Below, in pieces: positions 1 to 7,172 of a stretch of 13,006 nt of DNA. Both the position numbers and the translations under genes were made by a program. Positions within the stretch are counted from its first letter, which is position 1. The number at the start of each line of letters is the position of its first letter. A model generated the notes under the pieces. The model did no database searches and was not told the DNA's origin. It saw only the letters and a program-made list of their open reading frames with translations. This DNA is from Pseudomonadota bacterium. GTDB lineage: Bacteria > Pseudomonadota > Alphaproteobacteria > HIMB59 > GCA-002718135. The stretch spans positions 1 to 13,006 of the forward strand of contig JAQBWI010000022.1 of assembly GCA_027625355.1 (NCBI GenBank), given 5' to 3'.

Positions 1-840
1 TTTGCTACATGGGGGACTTGGAGGTCTTTATTATTTTTTATAATTTACGGAAATATTTGGGGGTGTAGTGATGCCATATGGCATGAGACAGGCCATAGAA
101 CTGCTTTCAAATCAAAATTTTGGAATGATTTTTTTTACTATATAGCAAGTTTTATGGATAATTTTGAGCCAATTAGATGGCGTTATTCACATTTCCATCA
201 TCATACTTACACTATCTTTAATGATCCGGTTGATTTTGAAATTCATGTTAAAAAACCTACTGACCTTCTAATTTTCTTTACTCATTATATTCCATTTTCA
301 GGTTTTGTTTTTTTTAAAAATTCTCTTCAATGGGAAACAATCAAACATGCTTTTGGTGTAACAACTGAAGTAATGAAAGTTTGTATTCCTGAAAATGAAA
401 GATCAAAATGTCGCTGGTCTGCGAGAAGTCATGTTCTTATTTGGGTTATTACAATATTGTGCTCAATTTATTTTCAATCTTGGTTGCCAGTTTTATTTAT
501 AGTTCTTCCAAATTTTTATGGAAAAACATTAGTTATGTTAATGGGACTTACTCAACATGCAGGTTTACGAGAAGATATGAAAGATCATAGATTTACTACT
601 AGAACAGTTTATTTAAATCCTATTCTAAGTTTTTTATATTGGCATATGGAGTATCATGTTGAGCATCATATGTTTCCACAAGTTCCTTCATATAATTTAA
701 AAAAATTGCATGCATTAATAAAAGACCAAATGCCAACAGCAAGAAAAGGTTTGTGGGGCGCTTATAAGGAAATAATTCCAGCACTAATTAAGCAAGCCAA
801 AGATCCAAATTATAAAATTCCTTTGGCTATGCCAAGTTAA
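1..840 (+). CDS. Membrane di-iron fatty-acid-desaturase-family oxygenase, 5' partial (paralogue 1)
   Basis: Frame 1 is open from the first base, so this gene is cut by the window edge; 279 residues are visible. The Met codon at 154 is internal, because the first histidine box (HETGH, visible residues 28-32) lies before it. The second box (HFHHH, about 64-68) and third box (HVEHH, encoded near 655-668) complete the eight-His di-iron site of integral membrane desaturases and hydroxylases. Hydrophobic stretches near the start and in the middle fit an inner-membrane enzyme. It is clearly paralogous to the protein at 3367-4380 (shared HFHHHTYTIF, TQHAGL, KDHR and the KQAKD-NY tail), and alignment suggests about 50 N-terminal residues are missing. 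Known relatives include acyl desaturases and the rhizobitoxine desaturase RtxC type. The substrate is unknown. It is likely fed electrons by the downstream reductase and Rieske protein. Confidence 0.9.
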   Translation, partial: FATWGTWRSLLFFIIYGNIWGCSDAIWHETGHRTAFKSKFWNDFFYYIASFMDNFEPIRWRYSHFHHHTYTIFNDPVDFEIHVKKPTDLLIFFTHYIPFSGFVFFKNSLQWETIKHAFGVTTEVMKVCIPENERSKCRWSARSHVLIWVITILCSIYFQSWLPVLFIVLPNFYGKTLVMLMGLTQHAGLREDMKDHRFTTRTVYLNPILSFLYWHMEYHVEHHMFPQVPSYNLKKLHALIKDQMPTARKGLWGAYKEIIPALIKQAKDPNYKIPLAMPS

Positions 841-881
841 AGATTTATCTACTTGTTAAAGTTTCGTTTTTTTTTGACTAA

Positions 882-909
882 TTGATTATCAAAATTAATT
901 AATTATAAT
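882..909 (+). promoter_or_regulatory. Candidate promoter of the reductase gene
   Basis: TTGATT at 882-887 (possible -35) lies 16 bases before a consensus TATAAT at 904-909 (-10). The start codon follows at 918, so a transcript from here would be almost leaderless, which agrees with the absence of a Shine-Dalgarno sequence. The -35 half overlaps the palindrome TTGATTATCAA (882-892), which also occurs before the sugar-binding-protein gene. In such AT-rich DNA, promoter-like words arise easily by chance. Confidence 0.35.
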
Positions 910-917
910 AAATATTT

Positions 918-2147
918 ATGAATTCTAATAAAATTTCAATTATTGGAGCTGGTCAAGCTGCAATTTATGCTGCAATGGAAATAAGAAAACTCGATGATGA
1001 GTCATCAATTACTTTATATGGTGACGAAAATTATCTTCCTTATGAAAGGCCACCTTTATCAAAAGATTTTCTTATTAATAAAAAAAAAGAAGATGAAATT
1101 TTATTTTTTAATAAACAATTTTTTGAAGATAAGAAAATTTCTTTTGTAAATAAAAAAATAACAAAAGTTGATTTTAAAAATAATATATTAACATCTTATA
1201 ATGATGATTTTTTATATGATAAACTTTTGATCACTACAGGTTCAACAAATAGAAAGTTAGAGGTAAATAGTCAAATTGATAATGATATATATTATTTAAG
1301 AAATCTTGATGAGGCAGTTAAAATTAAAGATAAAGCTTTAAAGGTAAATAAAATAGCTATTATTGGAGGAGGTTTTATTGGTTTAGAAATTGCGTCTTCT
1401 CTTAATCAACTTAATAAAGAAGTAAGTGTAATTGAAATATCAAATCAGATTATGGGCAGAATAATTCCAGCTCCTATCGCAAATTTGGTTAAAGCTGAGC
1501 ATGAAAAGTATGGCAATAAAATATATGTAGATAGTAAAATTAACAATATTCAAAAAACTGATGAGGGTTTTAAAATTATACTTGAAAACGAAAACATAAT
1601 TGAAGCAGAAATTATAATTGCTGGTATTGGATCTATGCCAAGTATAAGCTTGTTTAACAATACAGATCTCAAACTGGATAATGGTATTTTAACCGATGAG
1701 TATTGCCAAACATCAATTGAAAATGTTTTTGCAGCAGGAGATGTAACTAATTTTTATCACCCTTTTTTTAATACAAGATTGCGACTTGAATCTTATCAGC
1801 ATGCTCAAAACCACGGAATAAATGCTGGAAAAAATATTGCTGGAATAAAAACAGAATATATATCAATTCCTTGGATGTGGAGTGATCAATTTAATCTTAA
1901 TTTACAATTAACTGGACACTGCGATGAGTATGATGAAGTTATTATTAGAGGGAATACTTTAGAAAATGGAATTATTCATTTTTTTATAAAAAATAATAAA
2001 ATTCTAGGCGCATGTGGTTTAGGTTTAATAGGTAAAGTTGGTCGAGATATTAGAATTGCTTCTAAACTTATAGAAAAGAATATTGTTGTAGATAAAAAAA
2101 TTCTTCTAGATCAAAACACAAAATTAAATAAATTAATGAAAAATTAA
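918..2147 (+). CDS. FAD-dependent NADH:ferredoxin reductase (putidaredoxin reductase/BphA4 type)
   Basis: This 409-residue protein has the full layout of oxygenase-coupled ferredoxin reductases. An N-terminal FAD-binding fold carries GAGQAA at 10-15 and ERPPLSK at 43-49. An inserted NAD-binding fold carries GGGFIG at 150-155, with an acidic residue (E173) ending the second strand, which favours NADH over NADPH. The FAD-contacting FAAGD is at 271-275, and the C-terminal reductase domain has W-S-D-Q-F at 321-325. Its length matches the family. The role is to pass electrons from NADH through FAD to a small [2Fe-2S] protein in the cytoplasm. The Rieske ferredoxin encoded 54 bases downstream is the obvious partner, and the flanking membrane di-iron enzymes are the likely final acceptors. 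There is no Shine-Dalgarno sequence at the start. Confidence 0.92.
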   Translation: MNSNKISIIGAGQAAIYAAMEIRKLDDESSITLYGDENYLPYERPPLSKDFLINKKKEDEILFFNKQFFEDKKISFVNKKITKVDFKNNILTSYNDDFLYDKLLITTGSTNRKLEVNSQIDNDIYYLRNLDEAVKIKDKALKVNKIAIIGGGFIGLEIASSLNQLNKEVSVIEISNQIMGRIIPAPIANLVKAEHEKYGNKIYVDSKINNIQKTDEGFKIILENENIIEAEIIIAGIGSMPSISLFNNTDLKLDNGILTDEYCQTSIENVFAAGDVTNFYHPFFNTRLRLESYQHAQNHGINAGKNIAGIKTEYISIPWMWSDQFNLNLQLTGHCDEYDEVIIRGNTLENGIIHFFIKNNKILGACGLGLIGKVGRDIRIASKLIEKNIVVDKKILLDQNTKLNKLMKN

Positions 2148-2157
2148 TAAAAAATGA

Positions 2158-2186
2158 CTTATTGTATTTATTTTGAAATCAATAAG
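2158..2186 (+). other. Weak inverted repeat between reductase and Rieske genes
   Basis: CTTATTG (2158-2164) and CAATAAG (2180-2186) form a perfect 7-bp stem with a 15-base loop in the 54-base gap between these genes. No T-run follows, so it does not look like a terminator. It could be a weak RNA processing or stability element, or chance in AT-rich DNA. Confidence 0.22.
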
Positions 2187-2201
2187 ATTATATAACTTGA
2201 T

Positions 2202-2516
2202 ATGACAGATAATTGGATAGAAGTTGCAAATGCAGACAGCATAGAAATGGAAGATCTCATTAGATTTGACCATGGTGATAAAACCTTTTGTATTTATAGA
2301 ATAGAAGATGGATATTATGCGACTGACGGTATGTGCACACATGAAGCTGTTCACTTGGAAGATGGATTGGTGATGGATGATGAGATCGAATGCCCAATGC
2401 ATCAAGGTATTTTTAATATCAAGACTGGTGAAGCAGTTAGCCCACCCGCTTGTGAGGATATAAAAACTTATCCAATTAAAGTTGAAAATGATCTAGTTTA
2501 CATTAATATATCCTAA
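2202..2516 (+). CDS. Rieske-type [2Fe-2S] ferredoxin
   Basis: This 104-residue soluble protein has the Rieske cluster signature C45-x-H47 and C64-x2-H67, in CTHE and CPMHQG, with a 16-residue interval. The size and single-domain layout match the ferredoxin subunits of dioxygenase systems (BphA3/CarAc type) rather than a terminal oxygenase, since no catalytic alpha-subunit domain follows. It should carry single electrons from the reductase encoded just upstream to the membrane di-iron enzymes encoded around it. Many AlkB- or desaturase-type enzymes use rubredoxin or cytochrome b5 instead, so a Rieske donor beside desaturases is notable. Its gene lies 16 bases before the first PanB-like gene, which suggests one transcript. 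No clear Shine-Dalgarno sequence precedes it. Confidence 0.93.
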   Translation: MTDNWIEVANADSIEMEDLIRFDHGDKTFCIYRIEDGYYATDGMCTHEAVHLEDGLVMDDEIECPMHQGIFNIKTGEAVSPPACEDIKTYPIKVENDLVYINIS

Positions 2517-2532
2517 TATTTAGGAGATATTT

Positions 2533-3360
2533 ATGAGTAGAAAAAAATTAACAGTTAAAGATTATTTACAGTGTAAGGGTAAACGACAGCTGAGTGTCAT
2601 GTTTGTACATAATGCTGATGAAGCAGCAGCAGCGGAAGAAGCAGGTATTGATATGATTTGTACTTCTCACGATGCTCCACAATTTGGTATTTATAATTCA
2701 TTTGATGAATTAAAAAGAATTCGTGCAGCTGCACCAACATGTTTTATGCAATCTGGAGGAGCCGTCAGAGTTGCTTCTGAGTATGAAGCTATGAAGTTAT
2801 CTCATAAGTATTTAGATATTGGCGCTGATGTTATTTATGGAGGAAAATGGAGTTACAAATGGATCAGAGCTTTAAGAGATGAGTTTGTTCCCATTAACAG
2901 TCATGTTGGTTTAGTTCCAGGAATTGCTACCTGGATAGGTGGATTTAAAGCACAAGGTAAAACTGCTGATACTGCAATAAAAGTTTTGCAAAATACAATT
3001 GAATTACAAGAAGCTGGTGCTATTGGTGTTGAGTTAGAAGTTGTTCCGCCAAAAGTAGCGGAAGTTATAACAAAAAAAGTTGATATCATGACTTTGTCTA
3101 TGGGAAGTGGATCAGGCTGTGATGGGCAGTATTTATTTGCTAACGATGTGCTTGGATATACTGAAGGTCATACTCCTAGACATGCAAGAATCTATAGAGA
3201 TTTTAAAAAAGAATTTGCAAAGTTACAAGAAGAACGGGTAAATGCCTTTAAAGAGTTTCATGATGATACCATTAATAAAAAATTTGATGATCCAAAAATT
3301 ACTGTTGGAATTGATGATAAAGAATTTGAAAATTTTTTAAACTTAGTTGAAAAATATTAA
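2533..3360 (+). CDS. PanB-like (ketopantoate hydroxymethyltransferase family) protein 1, altered metal site
   Basis: This 275-residue TIM-barrel protein belongs to the PanB family, which transfers a one-carbon unit between 5,10-methylene-tetrahydrofolate and a 2-keto acid. Family landmarks are SHVGLVP (123-129), GGFKAQGK (136-143), the catalytic-base segment VELEVVP with E169, and SGCDGQ (194-199). Aligned from memory with E. coli PanB, the magnesium ligands are changed: Asp45 becomes H46, Asp84 falls on G75 and Glu114 on Y102. It is therefore probably not a true ketopantoate synthase, and no panC, panD or panE is nearby. A good Shine-Dalgarno sequence, AGGAG at 2522-2526, fixes the start. 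It lies between the Rieske gene and the second desaturase, which suggests it works on their product. The true substrate is unknown. Confidence 0.83.
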   Translation: MSRKKLTVKDYLQCKGKRQLSVMFVHNADEAAAAEEAGIDMICTSHDAPQFGIYNSFDELKRIRAAAPTCFMQSGGAVRVASEYEAMKLSHKYLDIGADVIYGGKWSYKWIRALRDEFVPINSHVGLVPGIATWIGGFKAQGKTADTAIKVLQNTIELQEAGAIGVELEVVPPKVAEVITKKVDIMTLSMGSGSGCDGQYLFANDVLGYTEGHTPRHARIYRDFKKEFAKLQEERVNAFKEFHDDTINKKFDDPKITVGIDDKEFENFLNLVEKY

Positions 3361-3366
3361 TAAATC

Positions 3367-4380
3367 ATGTTTGCTGGTGATGTTAATTTAAATACGTGGT
3401 ATAAACCCGAGGTAGATAAAAAAACATTAAAAGAGTTATCTAAACGCTCTGATGCAAAAGGTACGATTGATATATTTTTATTTCTGTTAGCTCTTGTAGC
3501 ATCTGGATATCTGTCAATAATAACATGGGGGTCCTGGTTATTTATTCCATCAATTTTACTTTATGGAAATATTTTTTATTGCAAAATTATTAGCATTCAA
3601 CACGAAACTAATCATGAGACTTACTTTAAATCAAGAAAGTTAAATAAACTAATATATGAAATTACATCTTTCTTAGGTGGTTTTGAGTCGGTAAGATGGA
3701 AGTGGAGTCATTTTCATCATCATACTTATACAATTTTCACTCATGAAGAGGTTTATGATTATGAAAATAATAGTCCTCGACCAACTGAACCAATAAGATT
3801 TTTATTAAATTTTTTACCTTTAGGGCCTATTATTAATATTCAAAAAGTTAGACATTTTACACATTTTGAAATCATCAAACATGCCTTAGGTATGATTTCT
3901 AATGTAGCAAAAATCACTGTTCCTAAAAATGAGATTAAAAAAGTTGTTAACATGTCACGTGTTTATCTTTTATTGTGGCTGACAATTATCGCAATTTCTT
4001 TTTATTTAAATTCTTGGCTTCCAGTTATTATGATTATTTTACCGCCTTTCTATGGGAATACAATATTAATGATATGTGGGATGACACAACACGCAGGTTT
4101 GGCAGACAATGTAAAAGATCATCGAAAAAGCACACGTACAGTTATTTTGAATCCTTTTTTTAGTTTTTTATATTCAAATATGGAATATCATATTGAGCAT
4201 CATATCTTTCCAAAAATTCCATGTCATAATTTAAAAAAATTTCACAAAGTAATTAAAAAGCAAATGCCTAATCCAAAAAAAGGAGTTATAGATGCTTATA
4301 AAGATATAATTCCAGCTATCTTTAAACAGGCAAAAGATAAAAATTATTTTATTGATGTTGAAGTACCGACTACAAATTAG
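3367..4380 (+). CDS. Membrane di-iron fatty-acid-desaturase-family oxygenase (paralogue 2)
   Basis: This complete 337-residue integral membrane protein carries all three histidine boxes of the FA_desaturase family: H79-E-T-N-H83, H115-x-x-H118-H119 (inside HFHHH) and H275-x-x-H278-H279. Extra conserved-looking His residues are H242 (TQHAGL) and H252 (KDHR). Hydrophobic stretches at about 35-75 and 198-236 fit the two hairpin membrane spans of this fold, with the His boxes on the cytoplasmic face. The enzyme should use O2 and two electrons to desaturate or hydroxylate a C-H bond. It is a close paralogue of the protein at the window start, with differences in the loop after box two. It begins 6 bases after PanB-like 1 and ends 2 bases before PanB-like 2, so it is almost certainly in the same operon. 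The substrate is not predictable, and an ordinary acyl-lipid desaturase remains possible. Confidence 0.92.
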   Translation: MFAGDVNLNTWYKPEVDKKTLKELSKRSDAKGTIDIFLFLLALVASGYLSIITWGSWLFIPSILLYGNIFYCKIISIQHETNHETYFKSRKLNKLIYEITSFLGGFESVRWKWSHFHHHTYTIFTHEEVYDYENNSPRPTEPIRFLLNFLPLGPIINIQKVRHFTHFEIIKHALGMISNVAKITVPKNEIKKVVNMSRVYLLLWLTIIAISFYLNSWLPVIMIILPPFYGNTILMICGMTQHAGLADNVKDHRKSTRTVILNPFFSFLYSNMEYHIEHHIFPKIPCHNLKKFHKVIKKQMPNPKKGVIDAYKDIIPAIFKQAKDKNYFIDVEVPTTN

Positions 4381-4382
4381 AT

Positions 4383-5216
4383 ATGCAAAAAAAAATAACT
4401 GTTAAAGATTTACAAAATTTTAAAGGTAAAAAAAAATTAGTTTGCATTCTTGTTAAGAATATAGAAGAGGCTTTGGCCGCAGATAAAGTTGGGTTTGAAA
4501 TGTTAGCAACAGGTCTCGCTGGAGAATATAAAAATGATGATCATCATCCCCAGTTTGATGAGTTAGTAAAAATGAGAGAGGCCGCACCTACGGCTTTTAT
4601 GCACTGTGGAGCTCCTGACAGTCTTATACCTACATTTGATGAAGCAAAAAAGTTTTCTTTCAAAATATTAGAACATGGTTTTGATATGCTTTATTGTAAT
4701 ACAAGGTTCGATTTAATCAAAGAGTTGTATAAAGAAGGAATTCCATGTTTGGGTCATGTTGGCTTAGTTCCCCCAAAAAGAACTTGGACTGGAGGATTTG
4801 TGGCTGTTGGAAAAACTGCATCAGAAGCAATGTGGGTTTATGATCAATGTTTAAAAATTCAGGATGCTGGCGGTGTTGCAATTGAAATGGAATGTGTTCC
4901 TTATAAAATTGCAGAAGCGATTTCTAAAAAAGTTAACCCTACTGTAATGTCTATGGGTAGCGGCCCTGGATGTGATGTTGAATATGTATTTGGGTGTGAC
5001 ATATTAGGAACAACCAAAGGTCGTATTCCTCGACATGCAAAAAAATATAGAGATTTTCAACAAGAATTTGAGAGATTACAACGTGAAAGAGAGAACGCTT
5101 TTCAAGAGTTTTATAATGATGTTCATTCAGGTAGTTTTCCAGATAAAAAAAATATTGTTGAAATTAATGAAAATGAATTAGATATATTTTTGAATAATCT
5201 TGAGAAAAGAGGGTAG
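4383..5216 (+). CDS. PanB-like (ketopantoate hydroxymethyltransferase family) protein 2, metal ligands lost
   Basis: This 277-residue protein is a diverged paralogue of the PanB-like protein at 2533-3360, sharing the start KxTVKDxQxxKGKxxL, GHVGLVP (124-130), GGF and GKTA, the general-base segment IEMECVP with E170, SMGSGPGCD and IPRHAKKYRDF. The PanB magnesium ligands are even less preserved than in paralogue 1. The Asp45 position falls on L45, Asp84 on G76 and Glu114 on a hydrophobic residue (about L103), with CNTRF replacing the usual GGxW. A His-rich insert, DDHHP at 52-56, has no counterpart in paralogue 1 and might supply new ligands. It sits 2 bases after the second desaturase and 1 base before the hydroxylase gene. 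The reaction is unknown; a retained acid/base barrel with a new substrate is the simplest reading. Confidence 0.8.
   Translation: MQKKITVKDLQNFKGKKKLVCILVKNIEEALAADKVGFEMLATGLAGEYKNDDHHPQFDELVKMREAAPTAFMHCGAPDSLIPTFDEAKKFSFKILEHGFDMLYCNTRFDLIKELYKEGIPCLGHVGLVPPKRTWTGGFVAVGKTASEAMWVYDQCLKIQDAGGVAIEMECVPYKIAEAISKKVNPTVMSMGSGPGCDVEYVFGCDILGTTKGRIPRHAKKYRDFQQEFERLQRERENAFQEFYNDVHSGSFPDKKNIVEINENELDIFLNNLEKRG
5209..5213 (+). promoter_or_regulatory. Ribosome binding site fixing the hydroxylase start
   Basis: GAGGG lies 4 bases before the ATG at 5218 and overlaps the last codons of PanB-like 2. It supports starting the hydroxylase at 5218 rather than at the in-frame TTG at 5200, which would overlap the upstream gene by 17 bases. 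It also suggests translational coupling. Confidence 0.6.
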
Positions 5217-5217
5217 A

Positions 5218-6225
5218 ATGAGTGAATACAATTTAAATGATGAAAATTTTGGTACTAGAGATAAAAGAGGTCATTGGAAACCTTTTGGAACTATAGCTAT
5301 TAATCCTCCTAAATCAATTTTCTTTAATCCAATTAAGCTCATAAAATATTTTTTTAAATTTCCAGGGATTTTTTTTCCATGGACGTTTGTTTTTGGACTA
5401 ATAACTGTTCTTACTTATTTATTCCTTACTCCTTCATTAGAAACAATGAAGACATTTGAAATTGGTTGGATAGCATTCATTTTTTTTAGAAATGCCGCAA
5501 TTATACTTGTCTGGACAGGAATTTTTCATATGAGATTAAAGAACCAAGGCACCTCATTTAAATATAATCCAAGGCCATTAGAAGAAAATAACCCAACTTT
5601 TTTATTTAATAATCAAACAAAAGATAATTTATTTTACACTTTTTGCAGTGCTATTCCCTTATGGACAGCATATGAAGTAATTACTTTTTGGGCATTTGCT
5701 AATCAAATTATTCCTTATGTAAGTTGGGAAATATATCCTATTTATTGTTGTTTTTTATTTTTTCTTGTTCCTTTTATAAGAGATGCACATTTTTACTTAA
5801 CACATAGATTATTACATTGGGCACCTCTTTACAGAATTGCACATAAGGTGCATCATCGTAATACTAATACTGGAGCATGGTCTGGCATGTCTATGCATCC
5901 AATTGAACATATACTGTATTTTTCAGGTATCCTTATTCATTGGATTATCCCCTCACATCCACTCGTAGCAATGTATCACGTATTTCATGCTGGTTTAGCA
6001 CCAACACCTGGTCATACAGGTTATGAAAAAATGACTTTTAAAAACGGTGTTACTATTCCTACAGGAGATTATATGCACTATATTCATCATAAATATTTTG
6101 AGTGTAATTACTCTGGTGGTAACACAAGTTTTTTAGATAAATTGATGGGAACTTTTCATGATGGTTCTGAAGAGGCAACAAAAGAGGTAATGGCACGTAT
6201 AAAAGATAAAGCACATTATCTATAG
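5218..6225 (+). CDS. Sterol desaturase / fatty acid hydroxylase family membrane di-iron enzyme
   Basis: This protein has 335 residues from the ATG at 5218. The C-terminal half holds the His clusters of the FA_hydroxylase family: H191-x4-H196 with H200 (HFYLTHRLLH), H209-x2-H212-H213 (HKVHH), H227-x3-H231 (HPIEH), H254/H257 (YHVFH) and H287-x2-H290-H291 (HYIHH). Hydrophobic segments at about 50-72, 84-104, 140-162, 172-188 and 233-247 make it an inner-membrane protein. Such enzymes (sterol C4/C5 oxidases, carotenoid hydroxylase, alkylglycerol monooxygenase) use O2 to hydroxylate or desaturate lipophilic substrates. This fold is unrelated in sequence to the two desaturases upstream, so the cluster encodes two classes of membrane di-iron oxygenase. 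It lies 1 base after PanB-like 2 and 14 bases before the lactonase gene, so it bridges the oxygenase and sugar-acid blocks. Confidence 0.9.
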   Translation: MSEYNLNDENFGTRDKRGHWKPFGTIAINPPKSIFFNPIKLIKYFFKFPGIFFPWTFVFGLITVLTYLFLTPSLETMKTFEIGWIAFIFFRNAAIILVWTGIFHMRLKNQGTSFKYNPRPLEENNPTFLFNNQTKDNLFYTFCSAIPLWTAYEVITFWAFANQIIPYVSWEIYPIYCCFLFFLVPFIRDAHFYLTHRLLHWAPLYRIAHKVHHRNTNTGAWSGMSMHPIEHILYFSGILIHWIIPSHPLVAMYHVFHAGLAPTPGHTGYEKMTFKNGVTIPTGDYMHYIHHKYFECNYSGGNTSFLDKLMGTFHDGSEEATKEVMARIKDKAHYL

Positions 6226-6239
6226 GAGTCGATAATTTA

Positions 6240-7133
6240 ATGAATAAAGTGGAATTGTTAGATGATTGTAACAATTCTCTTGGTGAAGGTATTACTTATT
6301 CTTCAATAAATAATAACTTATATTGGTTAGATATTGGTAATGTATCTAAATTATATAAATTAGAATTAAGTTCTAATAAAAAAGAAGTTTTTGAACTACC
6401 TGAGATCGTTACTGCCACATCAATTAAATCTGAGGATGAATTAATATTAGCTACAAATAATGGCTTAAAGTTATTTAATACTTCTAACAAAAATTTTGAG
6501 AGTATAGTTAGTATTGAAGATCAACAACTATTGACACGTTCTAATGATGGTGGTTCTGATGCATATGGTCGGTTTTGGTTTGGCACTATGCAAAATAATT
6601 TTGATCAAGATGGAAATGGAATACCCATTAAAGATAACATTGGAAAACTATATAAGGTAGACACGAATAAAAATGTTTCTATTATTGAAGAGGGCTTAGG
6701 CATTCCAAATACATTTGTTTGGAGTCCTGATAATAATAACTTTTATTTTTCTGATACTCTTAAAGGAACAATTCTTAGTTATAATTTTGAATTAGAAAGT
6801 GGAGAACTTTCCAACAAAAAAGAATTGGCAAACTTTAATAGGGGTCATCCTGATGGGTCCACAATTGATACAGATGGCTGCATATGGAATTGTCGTTGGG
6901 GAGGTTCATGTATAGTACGATTTACTCCCAATGGTCGAGTAGATCAGATAATTGAAATGCCAGTTGAAAATATTACTAATTGTATTTTTGGAGGAAAAGA
7001 TATGAAAACTCTATTTGTTACTACAGCTAGCAATGACGGTAAAAATAAAAATGAGTTGGATGGCAGTTTATTTTCTATAAATTTGAATTATCAAGGTATT
7101 GAAGATAATAAATCTAAAATAGAACTCAGCTAA
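6240..7133 (+). CDS. SMP-30/gluconolactonase-family sugar lactonase
   Basis: This 297-residue protein is a six-bladed beta-propeller of the SMP-30/LRE family, which hydrolyses aldonolactones to aldonic acids with a divalent metal. The family's key residues are all visible: E16 (LGEG), N102 (SNDGG), N157 (IPNTF) and D205 (GHPDG). They match the metal ligands and substrate-contact Asn of characterised SMP-30 proteins. The phrases LYWLDIG, FYFSDT, WNCRWGG and LFVTTAS are typical blade repeats. There is no signal peptide, so it is cytoplasmic. The preceding AGGAG at 6224-6228 overlaps the hydroxylase stop codon. With the dehydratase genes downstream it most likely opens L-arabinono- or D-xylono-lactone. 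Because it directly follows three oxygenase genes, a lactone made by that system is an alternative substrate. Confidence 0.88.
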   Translation: MNKVELLDDCNNSLGEGITYSSINNNLYWLDIGNVSKLYKLELSSNKKEVFELPEIVTATSIKSEDELILATNNGLKLFNTSNKNFESIVSIEDQQLLTRSNDGGSDAYGRFWFGTMQNNFDQDGNGIPIKDNIGKLYKVDTNKNVSIIEEGLGIPNTFVWSPDNNNFYFSDTLKGTILSYNFELESGELSNKKELANFNRGHPDGSTIDTDGCIWNCRWGGSCIVRFTPNGRVDQIIEMPVENITNCIFGGKDMKTLFVTTASNDGKNKNELDGSLFSINLNYQGIEDNKSKIELS

Positions 7134-7172
7134 ATATTGCAAGCAAACTTTTCTGTGTTAAAGTAGTAAATT

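Noticed and set aside
154..840. A desaturase gene starting at the ATG at 154
   Set aside because: The frame is open back to base 1 and the first histidine box lies upstream of 154, so the gene is truncated by the window edge, not short.
851..875. Terminator after the first desaturase gene
   Set aside because: ACTT/AAGT gives only a 4-bp stem, although a T-rich run follows at 863-875; too weak to call.
882..892. FNR/FixK-type box at TTGATTATCAA
   Set aside because: The FNR/FixK consensus needs four bases between TTGAT and ATCAA; here there is only one, so the half-sites are wrongly spaced.
2133..2405. Minus-strand open frame across the reductase/Rieske junction
   Set aside because: It lies opposite the clear Rieske cluster motif, resembles nothing I know and has no ribosome site; it is a shadow frame. 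The same applies to the other short frames inside the large genes.
2533..5216. Pantothenate biosynthesis (panB duplicates)
   Set aside because: No panC, panD or panE is nearby, two copies would be pointless, and the metal ligands of PanB are missing in both.
5200..5217. TTG start for the hydroxylase at 5200
   Set aside because: It overlaps the preceding gene by 17 bases, while the ATG at 5218 has GAGGG 4 bases upstream and gives a normal N-terminus.
7134..7172. Promoter before the IlvD-type dehydratase (TTGCAA at 7137, TTAAAG at 7158)
   Set aside because: Spacing is 15 bases and both boxes match poorly; the short gap is better explained by read-through from the lactonase gene.
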